A DNA stretch of 64,000 bases from Cognatiluteimonas telluris. GTDB taxonomy: Bacteria; Pseudomonadota; Gammaproteobacteria; Xanthomonadales; Xanthomonadaceae. Position 1 is the stretch's first letter; the number at the start of each line of letters is the position of its first letter. Below the pieces are notes generated by a model. The model was not told the DNA's origin, ran no database searches, and saw only the letters and a program-made list of their open reading frames with translations. The translations under genes and the position numbers were made by a program. Below are positions 53,015 through 61,809 of the stretch, in pieces. Location of the stretch: positions 248,001-312,000 of the forward strand of contig NZ_JAANOY010000001.1 in the NCBI RefSeq assembly GCF_011320095.1, written 5' to 3'.

Positions 53015-55513
53015 ATGAGCATCGTCCTGCCCTTCCTCGTCCTGCTGCTGGCCGGCGCGGTCGCGGCCTACCATCGCCTGCGGCTGGCCGTCTGGGTCGC
53101 GATGAGCGCGGTGCTGCTGGTGGGATGCTGGCTGTTCGGCGCCAGCCACGTGGCGGTCGCCATCGCCGCCGTGCTGCTCGCGCTGGTCGCGATCCCGCTG
53201 CTGGTACCTGCGATCCGCAAGCCGCTGATCACCGCGCCCCTGCTGAAGTTCTACACCCGCATCCTGCCGCCGCTGTCGGACACCGAGCGCACCGCGCTGG
53301 AGTCGGGCACGGTGGGTTTCGAAGGCGAACTGTTCTCCGGCAAGCCCGACTGGCAGCAACTGCTGTCGCAGCCCAAGCCCGAGCTCACCGCCGAGGAGCA
53401 GGCCTTCCTCGACGGCCCCTGCGAAGCGCTGTGCCGGATGAGCGACGACTGGGACATCACCCATGTGCGCGCCGACCTGCCGCCGGAGCTCTGGGACTTC
53501 ATGAAGCGCAACAAATTCTTCGGGCTGAACATCCCGAAGGAATACGGTGGCCTGGGCTTCACCGCGCTGATGAACCACAAGGTGATCCAGAAGCTGTCGT
53601 CGATCTCGTCGACCGTCAGCACCACGGTCGGGGTGCCGAACTCGCTGGGACCCGCCGAACTGCTGATGCATTACGGCACCGAGGAGCAGAAGCTGCATTA
53701 CCTGCCGCGCCTGGCCGACGGCCGCGAAGTGCCGTGCTTCGCATTGACCGGTCCGTTCGCCGGTTCCGATGCGACCTCCATCCCCGACTACGGCATCGTC
53801 GGCATGGGCGAGTGGGGCGGCGCGCAGGTGCTCGGTATCCGCCTGACCCTCAACAAGCGCTACATCACCCTGGCCCCGGTGGCGACGCTGATCGGCGTGG
53901 CCTTCCGCATGTACGACCCGGACGGCCTGCTCGGCGACAGGAAGGACATCGGCATTTCACTCGCACTGGTGCCGCGCGAGACGCCGGGGCTGGACATCGG
54001 GCGCCGGCACTTCCCGCTCAACAATCCGTTCCAGAACGGCCCGATCCATGGCGACGGCGTGTTCGTGCCGCTGTCGCAGCTGATCGGCGGCGAGGATTAC
54101 GCCGGCCGCGGCTGGCAGATGCTGATGGAATGCCTGTCGATCGGGCGCTCGATCACCCTGCCCTCCATCGCCAGCGGTGGCTCGAAGATGGCCGCGTGCG
54201 TGACCGGCGCCTACGCGCGCATCCGCAAGCAGTTCGGCCTGTCGGTCGGGCGTTTCGAAGGCGTCGAGGAAGCGCTCGCGCGCATCGGCGGCAAGGCCTA
54301 CGCGATCAGCGCGCTGGCGCAGGCAACCGCCGCGGCGGTGACGCGCGGCGAGAATCCGGCGGTGCCGTCGACGATCGCCAAGTACCACTGCACCGAGATG
54401 GGCCGCGAAGTGCTGCGCGACGCGATGGACATCCATGGCGGCAAGGGCATCATCCTGGGGCCGCGAAATTACCTGGGTCGCGGCTGGCAGGCGCTGCCGA
54501 TCAGCATCACGGTCGAAGGCGCGAACATCATGACCCGCAGCCTGATGATCTTCGGCCAGGGCGCGATCCTCTGCCATCCGTGGGTCATGAAGGAAATGAA
54601 GGCCGCGCAGCTGGAAGATCCGCGCGAGCGAATCGATGCCTTCGACCGCAATCTGTTCGGGCACATCGGTTTCGCGATCTCCAATGCGGTGCGCGCATTC
54701 TGGTTCGGGCTCACCGGCACGTTGATCGGCACGGCGCCGGGCGACGCCTATACGCGCCGCTTCTATCGCAAGCTCGATCGCTATTCGGCCGCGCTGGCGG
54801 TGATGGCCGATACCTCGATGCTGATGCTGGGCGGCAAGCTCAAGTTCAAGGAGTCACTGTCCGGGCGCCTGGGCGACGTGCTCAGCCAGCTCTACATCGC
54901 CAGCGCGATGCTCAAGCGCTACCAGGACGAAGGCAATCCGGTCGGCGACCAGCCGCTGCTGGCGTGGGCCTTCCACGACAGCATCAACAAGATCGAGACC
55001 GCGCTGTCCGGGGCGCTGCGCAACTTTCCGATCCGTCCAGTCGGTTGGCTGCTGTGGCTGCTGGTGTTCCCGCTCGGCCGGCGTGCGCAGGCGCCGAGCG
55101 ATCGCCTGGGCCATCGCACCGCCGCGATCCTCATGACGCCATGCGACGCACGCGCGCGGCTGGCGGCGGGCGTCTTCCTCACGCCCTGCGACAACAATCC
55201 GGCCGGTCGTGTCGACGCCTACCTGCCCAGGGTGATCCAGGCCGAGCCGGTGGAGCGCAAGTTCCTCAAGGCGCTGAAGAACAACGACATCCAGGCGCTG
55301 GACTTCGACGCCCAGCTCGACGAGGCCGTGCGCGAAGGCTGGATCAGTGCCGCGGAGGGCGTGCAGTTGCAGGAGTTGCGTGCGATGACGGTCGACGCGA
55401 TCTCGGTGGACGACTTCGCGTCGTGGGAACTGCGTGGCGCGGCGTATTACGGGGATTTCAGCGAGCGTGCACCCAGCGACACGATGCGCCAGCACGATCG
55501 CGCCCTCGCCTGA
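53015..55513 (+). CDS. fadE: Long-chain acyl-CoA dehydrogenase
   Basis: The ATG at 53015 with GGAG upstream gives 832 residues, the size of FadE. Two N-terminal membrane helices (IVLPFLVLLLAGAVAAYH, AVAIAAVLLALVAIPLLVP) are followed by the dehydrogenase fold: FGLNIPKEYGGLGFTAL, FALTGPFAGSDATS, GRGWQMLMECLSIGRSI, and a C-terminal extension with DALRD-like helices and EGWISAAEGVQLQELRAMTVDAISVDDF. It carries out the first FAD-dependent oxidation of beta-oxidation at the inner membrane. Controlled by the divergent TetR gene. Confidence 0.95.
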   Translation: MSIVLPFLVLLLAGAVAAYHRLRLAVWVAMSAVLLVGCWLFGASHVAVAIAAVLLALVAIPLLVPAIRKPLITAPLLKFYTRILPPLSDTERTALESGTVGFEGELFSGKPDWQQLLSQPKPELTAEEQAFLDGPCEALCRMSDDWDITHVRADLPPELWDFMKRNKFFGLNIPKEYGGLGFTALMNHKVIQKLSSISSTVSTTVGVPNSLGPAELLMHYGTEEQKLHYLPRLADGREVPCFALTGPFAGSDATSIPDYGIVGMGEWGGAQVLGIRLTLNKRYITLAPVATLIGVAFRMYDPDGLLGDRKDIGISLALVPRETPGLDIGRRHFPLNNPFQNGPIHGDGVFVPLSQLIGGEDYAGRGWQMLMECLSIGRSITLPSIASGGSKMAACVTGAYARIRKQFGLSVGRFEGVEEALARIGGKAYAISALAQATAAAVTRGENPAVPSTIAKYHCTEMGREVLRDAMDIHGGKGIILGPRNYLGRGWQALPISITVEGANIMTRSLMIFGQGAILCHPWVMKEMKAAQLEDPRERIDAFDRNLFGHIGFAISNAVRAFWFGLTGTLIGTAPGDAYTRRFYRKLDRYSAALAVMADTSMLMLGGKLKFKESLSGRLGDVLSQLYIASAMLKRYQDEGNPVGDQPLLAWAFHDSINKIETALSGALRNFPIRPVGWLLWLLVFPLGRRAQAPSDRLGHRTAAILMTPCDARARLAAGVFLTPCDNNPAGRVDAYLPRVIQAEPVERKFLKALKNNDIQALDFDAQLDEAVREGWISAAEGVQLQELRAMTVDAISVDDFASWELRGAAYYGDFSERAPSDTMRQHDRALA

Positions 55514-55558
55514 CCGTCGAACGCCACGCCAGGTCGTGGTGAAAGCGCTTCCGCAGGG

Positions 55559-55574
55559 CCGGCTTCAACCGCGG
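55559..55574 (+). repeat. Degenerate REP-like fragment
   Basis: CCGGCTTCAACCGCGG is a decayed core of the CGGCTT repeat, preceded by AGCGCTTCCGC, in the gap between convergent fadE and the DUF4097 gene. The rest of this 157-base gap shows nothing recognisable. Confidence 0.4.
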
Positions 55575-55670
55575 ATTCCAACCCCGGCGTCGTCAGTCGG
55601 CGACGCCAGGAACCGCTCGGCCTCCCTCGCTGGTGCCATTCCGACGCGGCGTGAGGAAGACCTGTGCGTC

Positions 55671-56585
55671 CTAGCGCAGCTCCAGGGTCGCGTCGCCTGA
55701 AAAAGTCTCCATGCGGACATCGCCGGCACCGCTGCCGTAGCGCTGCTCGAAACTGGAGCCCGGACCGAATTCCTCCTTGCGGATTTTCGCCCCGGAAGCC
55801 CTGAGCTCTCCGCTGAAGCTTTTTCCGGTCACCCGGGCCGACAGGTTGGCCGGCATCCGCAGCAGGACATCGCCGCTGACGGTCTCGGAGCGGATTTCGC
55901 CGCCTTCGGCCAGGCCGACGGCGAGCACGGTGTCTCCGGAAACCGTCCCGGTCGACAGCCGCCGCAGGCGACCACCCAGGCTGTCGATGGACAATTTCCC
56001 CGACACCGTCTCACCATGGACCTCGCCCGCCAGGCGACCCTTGAGGATGGTGTCGCCGCTGACAGTCTCAACCCGGACGTCATCGCTGTTGAGCGTCAGT
56101 TGCAGGTCCCCGCTCACGCTGTCGATATCCGCATGTCCTGGAGCGGCCGCGGCGACCACATTGCCACTGACCGTCTCGATGCCGATCTCCCGTGACGCCA
56201 TGCCATCGATATCGATGTCAGCCGACACCGAGTCGATATCCAGGCTTGCGCGCAACGGAACCTGTAGTTTCAACAGCGTCGGTCCGGTGCGATCGCCGCG
56301 CCAGGCGCCGATCTGCTTGGGATATTGCACGCGCACGACGAGGTCGTCGCTCCCGCCTTCGATCACGAGTTTTTCGACCCCGTCGCCGAGGGATCCGCTG
56401 ATGTGGACTTCGTTGCGGTCCCATGCGCGGACTTCGATGCGGCCCTTGAGGTTGTCGATCTGCACCTTGCCCTGCGCGTCGAGCGGGCGCGTCCGGTCGA
56501 TGGGCGTGGCCGCGAACAGCAGCGGGCTGGCGACGCAGGCGCAGAGTGCCAGGGCAAGGGAAGTGATCTGGTGTCGGCGTTGCAT
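55671..56585 (-). CDS. Periplasmic DUF4097-type beta-repeat protein
   Basis: The ATG at 56585 with AAGGAG upstream gives 304 residues. A signal peptide (ITSLALALCACVASPLLFAA) precedes a repetitive domain in which SVSGD/TVSGD/TVSGN recurs roughly every 20 residues at least seven times (from SVSADIDIDG to KSFSGELRA), as in the DUF4097 right-handed beta-helix or adhesin-like family. No catalytic residues. It is the last gene of the sigma/anti-sigma operon (38 bases after the anti-sigma), so it is likely either a sensor input or a target of that system. Confidence 0.83.
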   Translation of the reverse strand: MQRRHQITSLALALCACVASPLLFAATPIDRTRPLDAQGKVQIDNLKGRIEVRAWDRNEVHISGSLGDGVEKLVIEGGSDDLVVRVQYPKQIGAWRGDRTGPTLLKLQVPLRASLDIDSVSADIDIDGMASREIGIETVSGNVVAAAAPGHADIDSVSGDLQLTLNSDDVRVETVSGDTILKGRLAGEVHGETVSGKLSIDSLGGRLRRLSTGTVSGDTVLAVGLAEGGEIRSETVSGDVLLRMPANLSARVTGKSFSGELRASGAKIRKEEFGPGSSFEQRYGSGAGDVRMETFSGDATLELR

Positions 56586-56623
56586 GGTGGGCTCCTTGCC
56601 ATCGCGAGCGATGGCTGTGGTTG

Positions 56624-57136
56624 TCAGGTGAGCGCGGCGCGCTGGGTGAGTTCCAGGCGCATGGCATAGGTGCGACGCAGGCGGTCGAGCAGGAAGCGCG
56701 CGTCCGGATCCTGCTGCAGCGCGCGGCGGATCTGCGCGGCGCTGTCGTCGAGCTCGTGCAACGCGGGATCGCCCTCGACGCTGGCTGGCGCGCTGCGCGC
56801 GATGACCTGCAATGCGCCCTGGTATTCGCGCGTCATCGCCTGCGCTTCGTGCGTGATCAGTTGCGCCCGTGCGTCGGCGGGACGCGATGGCTGCCACTGC
56901 CAGGCGGCTCCGAGCGCCAGCAGGCAGGAGGCGGCGATCGCCCACGGCACCACGCGCCGGCTGCGACGCCCGGGCCAGGGCGTGCGAGTCGGCCGTGCGT
57001 CGCCCGCAATCGACGCCGCGATCGCCGGCCACAGATCGTGCTCGGGCATGCGGTCGGCGCGCAACCGGCGCAGTGCGCCGAGCAGGGCCTCTTCACCGGA
57101 ATCCGTCGTCAACCCATCGTCATCGATGTCGCTCAT
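56624..57136 (-). CDS. Probable anti-sigma factor
   Basis: The 170-residue protein starts in an ATGA overlap with the sigma gene. The N-terminal 60 residues are helical and soluble (EEALLGALRRLRADRMPEHDLWPAIAASIA), followed by one membrane helix (VVPWAIAASCLLALGAAWQW) and a periplasmic part with long helices (AQLITHEAQAMTREYQGALQVIA). Size, topology and position fit a membrane anti-sigma that binds the ECF factor. No zinc motif (HxxxCxxC) is present, so it belongs to the non-ZAS type. Confidence 0.75.
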   Translation of the reverse strand: MSDIDDDGLTTDSGEEALLGALRRLRADRMPEHDLWPAIAASIAGDARPTRTPWPGRRSRRVVPWAIAASCLLALGAAWQWQPSRPADARAQLITHEAQAMTREYQGALQVIARSAPASVEGDPALHELDDSAAQIRRALQQDPDARFLLDRLRRTYAMRLELTQRAALT

Positions 57137-57723
57137 GCCTCGCCTCCCAGTCGCGCCCGCAGCAGGCCGCGTGCGCGATGCAACTGTGCTTTCGAACTAC
57201 CGACCGCCATGCCGAGCGCCTCGGCGATCTCCTCGTGTTTCCAGCCTTCGACGTCGTAGAGCACCAGCACCGCGCGCGCCCGTGACGGCAGCGTCGCCAC
57301 CGCGCGCTCCAGGTCCAGCGACAATGCAGTTGCGTGGCCGGCCGAGTCGGGGGTGCCGATGTCATCCAGGCCACCATCGCCGTCGGACTGCGGCCGGCTG
57401 CGGCGCGCGCGCAGTTCCATCAAGGCCGTGTTTGCCGCCAGCCGGTGCAGCCAGGTGCCGAAGGCGCTCTCGAAGCGGTATCCCGGCAATGCCTGCCAAG
57501 CCCGCACGAACGTTTCCTGGGTCAGGTCCTCGGCCCGCGCGCCATGGTGTCCAACCAGCCTGGCGATGACGCCGTGCACGCGGCCGGCATGGCGGCGGTA
57601 CAACGCCTCGAACGCCGCCACCTCGCCGCGCGCGGCGGAACGCGCGAGCCCCTGGTCGATATCGACCGGCGGTGCGGCGCACGGGGACTCGAGCGGACAG
57701 TCGGTCACGGTGGCGGTGAGCAT
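57133..57723 (-). CDS. ECF-type RNA polymerase sigma factor
   Basis: The ATG at 57723 gives 196 residues. Region 2 is AAFEALYRRHAGRVHGVIARLVGHHGARAEDLTQETFVRAWQALPGYR with FGTWLHRLAANTALMELRARRS; region 4 is AVATLPSRARAVLVLYDVEGWKHEEIAEALGMAVGSSKAQLHRARGLL. The frame opens at 58608 but only as a shadow of the phosphoesterase. Drives an envelope-response regulon, probably including this operon. Confidence 0.93.
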   Translation of the reverse strand: MLTATVTDCPLESPCAAPPVDIDQGLARSAARGEVAAFEALYRRHAGRVHGVIARLVGHHGARAEDLTQETFVRAWQALPGYRFESAFGTWLHRLAANTALMELRARRSRPQSDGDGGLDDIGTPDSAGHATALSLDLERAVATLPSRARAVLVLYDVEGWKHEEIAEALGMAVGSSKAQLHRARGLLRARLGGEA

Positions 57724-57785
57724 AGCCAGTCGGATGCCGGGACGCGCCGCAGGGTTTAAGGCGGCCGGGTCCTCGGACGCGGCGA

Positions 57786-58673
57786 TCACTGCGCCGACGC
57801 AGGCGGGCCTTTGGAGCGCAGGGTCAGGCGCGAGATTTCCGGTGGAACGCGGAACCGGAACGGCAGGATGCTGGTCCCGATCCCCGGGGTCACGAACAAC
57901 TGCCGCCCCTGGTCGAAGATCGGTCCGGCGATGTAATGCCCGAAGCGCACCGAAGGTTGCCCGGGCAGCAGGTTGACCTGCCCGCCATGGGTATGCCCGG
58001 CGATGACCAGCGACGCGCGCGCCGGCATCCGCGGGAAGAGGTCCGGGTTGTGGGTGATCGCGATCACCGGCGCGTCGTCGTCGACGCCGGCGAAGGCATG
58101 GCGGATGTCGGGATGGCCTTCCCACAGGTCGCCCACGCCGACCAGCCACAGGCGGCACTGTCCCAGCGTGATTTCCGTCGCCTGGTTCTCCAGCACGGTC
58201 ACGCCGACCGACTGCAGCGCGCGACGCACGCGACGGCCGTTCTTCCACCAGTCGTGGTTGCCCAGCACGGCATACACGCGCTTGTGCGTGAGCAGCGGCT
58301 TGAGGTGCGCGGCGACCACTTCGGGCGGTACGTACTTGCCCAGCAGGACCTTCAGGATCACGTAGTCGCCGGCCATGATGACCACGTCGCTGTCGCTGGC
58401 CGACAGCTGCCGCACCACGCGGTCGAGTTTGTCGACGCCGTTGCGCGGCGAGCCGGTATGGATGTCCGCCACCACGTCGGCGCGCAGGCCATCGCACTGC
58501 GCCGGCCACCGCTTGAGCGCGATGCTGTAGTCGCGTTCGACCAGACGGCCGGGCTCCCAGACGAACCCCCAGGCCAGGAACACGAAGGTGGCGGCCGTGA
58601 CCAGCCACGCCAGCCGCTTGATGAGCCGGCGACGCCGGCGATCGCGATGCGCGCGGTCGGCGGGCACGCTCAT
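57786..58673 (-). CDS. Membrane-anchored metallophosphoesterase
   Basis: The 295-residue protein has an N-terminal helix (LIKRLAWLVTAATFVFLAWGF) and a calcineurin-like domain: VVADIHTGSP (metal), VIMAGDYV, VLGNHDWW, and VIAGHTHGGQVNLLPGQPSVRFGHYIAG. These are the YaeI/YkuE type. The usual D-x-H-x(n)-GDxxD-x(n)-GNHD-GHTH series is present with GDYV for GDxxD. Likely a periplasmic-facing or cytoplasmic-facing phosphodiesterase; substrate unknown. Confidence 0.88.
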   Translation of the reverse strand: MSVPADRAHRDRRRRRLIKRLAWLVTAATFVFLAWGFVWEPGRLVERDYSIALKRWPAQCDGLRADVVADIHTGSPRNGVDKLDRVVRQLSASDSDVVIMAGDYVILKVLLGKYVPPEVVAAHLKPLLTHKRVYAVLGNHDWWKNGRRVRRALQSVGVTVLENQATEITLGQCRLWLVGVGDLWEGHPDIRHAFAGVDDDAPVIAITHNPDLFPRMPARASLVIAGHTHGGQVNLLPGQPSVRFGHYIAGPIFDQGRQLFVTPGIGTSILPFRFRVPPEISRLTLRSKGPPASAQ

Positions 58674-58689
58674 CCGGCGCAGGTGCCGC

Positions 58690-60012
58690 TCATGGCTGCA
58701 GCGCGCGCACCACGCGCCCGCCCTTCATCACGAAGGCCACGTGCTCGAGCACGCCCACATCGGCGAGCGGATCGCCGTCGACCGCGACCATGTCGGCGTA
58801 ATACCCCGGCTTCAGGCTGCCGACCTTGTCGCTCCAGCCCAGCAGGTCGGCGGCGTTGATCGTGGCCGAACGGATCGCCTGCAGCGGGGTCATGCCCCAC
58901 TCGACTTCCTTCGCGAACTGCTTGCCATTCCAGCCGTGCGGATAGACGCCGGCATCGGTGGCGAAGGCCATCTTCTCGCCGGCCTGCACCGCCTTGCGGA
59001 AGTTCTCGCGCTGCACGCGGCCGACCAGCTTTTCCTTCTCGATCTGCGCCTGCGGGACGCCGAGCTTGGCGTATTCGGACAGGATGTAGTCGTCGTTGTA
59101 GATGTCGAAGTCGAGGTAGGTGCCGCGCTGCTTCGCCATCTTCAGGCCCTCGGCGTCGATGAAGCTGCAATGCTCGACCGAATCGACGCCGGCGCGGATC
59201 GCCATCTTGATCGCCTCGGTGCCGTGCGCGTGCGCTGCGACCTTGCGGCCCCAGCGATGCGCCTCGTCGACGATCGCGTCCATCTCCGCCTGCGAGTACT
59301 GCGGCGCACCCACCGAAGTCTCGTTGCTCAGCACGCCAGCGCTGGCCATGAACTTGATGACGTCGGCGCCGCGCTTGACGTTCTCGCGCACGCGCTCGCG
59401 GACGGCGTCGACGCCGTTGGCCACGCCGGTCACGCCGTGGAATTCGATGTTGGGAGCGAAGCCGGTGGTCTCGTCGACGTGGCTACCGGTGGAACCGATC
59501 GGTACCGTCGCCACCAGCATGCGCGGGCCTTCGACCAGGCCACGGTTGATCGCGTTGCGCAGTGCCACGTCGATGTATTCCGGCGCGCCGACATTGCGCA
59601 CGGTGGTGAAGCCGGCGTCGAGCGTGCGTTTGGCAAAGGTCGGCGCCATCACCGCCGCATCCATCGGGCCCGCCGTCAGCGCATCCTGGTAGTAGTTGCC
59701 GGTGCTGGTGGTCGGGTCGCCGGTCAGGTGCACGTGCACGTCGATCAGGCCCGGCAGCAGGGTGGCGTTGCCCAGCTCGACGACCGCCGCTCCGGCCGGC
59801 GCGCCGCCACCGGAGGTCACCGAGACGATCTTGTCGCCTTCGACCAGCACCCAGGGATCGTCCAGCACCCGGCCGCTGTCGACGTCGAGCAGGTGCGCGG
59901 CATGCACCGCGGTCCGTGCCGGTGCCGTCGGCGCGGCGTCGGCGGCATGGACGCGGGTGGCGACGGCCGTCGACAGCGACAGCACGGTGGCGAGCAGGAA
60001 GGCAGGACGCAT
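58690..60012 (-). CDS. Secreted amidohydrolase (imidazolonepropionase/Xaa-Pro dipeptidase-like)
   Basis: The 440-residue protein has a signal peptide (FLLATVLSLSTAVATRVHAA) and an amidohydrolase barrel: GLIDVHVHLTGDP (HVH 93-95), ADVIKFMASAG (bridging lysine), VAAHAHGTEAIKMAI, SVEHCSF, and FATDAGVYPHG. Such exported family members hydrolyse peptides or N-acyl amino acids, including prolidase-like activities; the exact substrate is open. It lies 16 bases upstream of the phosphoesterase gene on the same strand, so probably co-transcribed, and is divergent from the GMC gene. Confidence 0.88.
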   Translation of the reverse strand: MRPAFLLATVLSLSTAVATRVHAADAAPTAPARTAVHAAHLLDVDSGRVLDDPWVLVEGDKIVSVTSGGGAPAGAAVVELGNATLLPGLIDVHVHLTGDPTTSTGNYYQDALTAGPMDAAVMAPTFAKRTLDAGFTTVRNVGAPEYIDVALRNAINRGLVEGPRMLVATVPIGSTGSHVDETTGFAPNIEFHGVTGVANGVDAVRERVRENVKRGADVIKFMASAGVLSNETSVGAPQYSQAEMDAIVDEAHRWGRKVAAHAHGTEAIKMAIRAGVDSVEHCSFIDAEGLKMAKQRGTYLDFDIYNDDYILSEYAKLGVPQAQIEKEKLVGRVQRENFRKAVQAGEKMAFATDAGVYPHGWNGKQFAKEVEWGMTPLQAIRSATINAADLLGWSDKVGSLKPGYYADMVAVDGDPLADVGVLEHVAFVMKGGRVVRALQP

Positions 60013-60151
60013 CGGGATATCCTCGGGAAGCCGGCGTCATGATGGCATGCAGGCCGGCGTGGACCGGCAGGGCCGCGGCGGATCCGCGAACCGGCGCACG
60101 CGCCGTGCCATGACGACGCAGGCCGCTGCACGCGGAGGGACGAGGGGACGC

Positions 60152-61747
60152 ATGTACGACTACATCATCATCGGCGCCGGCTCCGCCGGCTGCGTGCTCG
60201 CCAACCGGCTCAGCGCGGATCCGTCGAACCGGGTGCTGCTGCTCGAGGCCGGCCCGCGCGACCGCCATCCCTTCATCCACATGCCGGCAGGCCTGGCGAA
60301 GCTGGCAGGCAATACGCGCCTCAACTGGAACTACAGCACCGCGCCGGAACCGCATCTGGACGGGCGGACGCTGTGGTGGCCGCGCGGCAAGGTCCTCGGT
60401 GGATCGAGCTCGATCAACGCGATGTGCTACGTGCGCGGCGTCGCCGGCGATTACGACGACTGGGCCGCGCACGGCGCCAGCGGATGGGACTGGGCGTCGG
60501 TGCTGCCCTACTTCCGGCGCGCCGAGGCCAACGCGCGAGGCGCCGACGCGCTGCATGGCGGCGATGGCCCGCTGTCGGTCTCGGAGCTGCGCCACGTCAA
60601 CGTGCTGTCGGACGCCTTCGTCACCGCCGGCGGGCAGGCCGGATACGCTCGCAACGACGACTTCAACGGCCCGCGCCAGACGGGCTTCGGCCTGTACCAG
60701 GTGACGCAGCGCGACGGCGCCCGCTGCTCGGCGGCGGTCGCTTACCTGCGCCCTGCGCAGGCGCGTGCGAACCTTACGGTCCGCAGCGGGGCGCTGGTGT
60801 CGGGGATCACGTTCGAGGGCAGCGGCTCCGGCCGCCGTGCCGGCGGCGTCATGTACTCGGTACGCGGCAAGGCGTTCCACCCGCAGGCCGCGCGCGAAGT
60901 GCTGCTGTGCGGCGGCGCGATCAATTCACCGCAGCTGTTGATGCTGTCGGGCATCGGCGAGGCGACGGCATTGCGGCGGCTCGACATCGACGTGGTGGCC
61001 GACCTGCCGGGCGTCGGCGCCAACCTGCAGGACCACCTGGACATCAGCACCGTGCGGCATTGCACGCAGGCGGTGACCTATGACCGGCTGAGCGATCTGC
61101 GCGTGGCCTTCGACTATTTCCTCCGCGGCCACCGCGGGCCCGGCACCAGCAATATCGCCGAGGCCGGCGCCTTCGTGCGCTCGCCGCTGGCGCCGGATGC
61201 GCGCGCGGACATCCAGCTGCACTTCATCCCCGCCATGCTCGACGACCATGGAAGGCACCGCCTGCAAGGCGACGGCTATACCGTGCATGCCTGCTTCCTG
61301 CGTCCGCGCAGCCGTGGCCGCATCACGTTGACGAGCAGCCGTGCGGGCGACAAGCCGCGGATCGAAGCCAACTACCTGGGGGATGCGGAAGGCTTCGACC
61401 TGCGGATGGCGCTCGAATGCGCCAGGGTTTCGCGCGAGGTGCTGGCGCAACCCGCATTCGACGCCTATCGCGGTGCGCCGATCTTCCCCGCGCGCGACGA
61501 CCTCGACGACGACGGCCTTGTCGCCTTCATCCGCGCCAAGGCCGAGACCGTGTACCACCCGGTGGGCAGCTGCCGCATGGGCAACGACGAAGCCGCAGTC
61601 GTCGACCCGCAGCTGCGCGTGCGTGGTGTCGCCGGGCTGCGGGTGGTGGATGCCTCGGTGATGCCGACGCTTCCCGGGGGCAATACCAACGCGCCGACGA
61701 TCATGATTGCCGAGCGTGTGGCCGACCTGATCCTGGCCGACGCGTGA
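60152..61747 (+). CDS. GMC family FAD oxidoreductase (choline dehydrogenase-like)
   Basis: The ATG at 60152 with GAGG-type Shine-Dalgarno gives 531 residues. N-terminal FAD motif YDYIIIGAGSAGCVLANRL; GMC signature RGKVLGGSSSINAMCYVRG; second GMC signature GGAINSPQLLMLSGIG; C-terminal active site with YHPVGSCRMG (catalytic His) and PGGNTNAPTIMIAERVAD. It oxidises an alcohol; with no betaine genes nearby, choline as substrate is not supported. Cytoplasmic or membrane-associated. Confidence 0.92.
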   Translation: MYDYIIIGAGSAGCVLANRLSADPSNRVLLLEAGPRDRHPFIHMPAGLAKLAGNTRLNWNYSTAPEPHLDGRTLWWPRGKVLGGSSSINAMCYVRGVAGDYDDWAAHGASGWDWASVLPYFRRAEANARGADALHGGDGPLSVSELRHVNVLSDAFVTAGGQAGYARNDDFNGPRQTGFGLYQVTQRDGARCSAAVAYLRPAQARANLTVRSGALVSGITFEGSGSGRRAGGVMYSVRGKAFHPQAAREVLLCGGAINSPQLLMLSGIGEATALRRLDIDVVADLPGVGANLQDHLDISTVRHCTQAVTYDRLSDLRVAFDYFLRGHRGPGTSNIAEAGAFVRSPLAPDARADIQLHFIPAMLDDHGRHRLQGDGYTVHACFLRPRSRGRITLTSSRAGDKPRIEANYLGDAEGFDLRMALECARVSREVLAQPAFDAYRGAPIFPARDDLDDDGLVAFIRAKAETVYHPVGSCRMGNDEAAVVDPQLRVRGVAGLRVVDASVMPTLPGGNTNAPTIMIAERVADLILADA

Positions 61748-61809
61748 TCCAAACGTTCGACAACACCTGGGCCGTGTGCGTGCCCACGCCAGTCGCCGAC
61801 CACCGCTGC

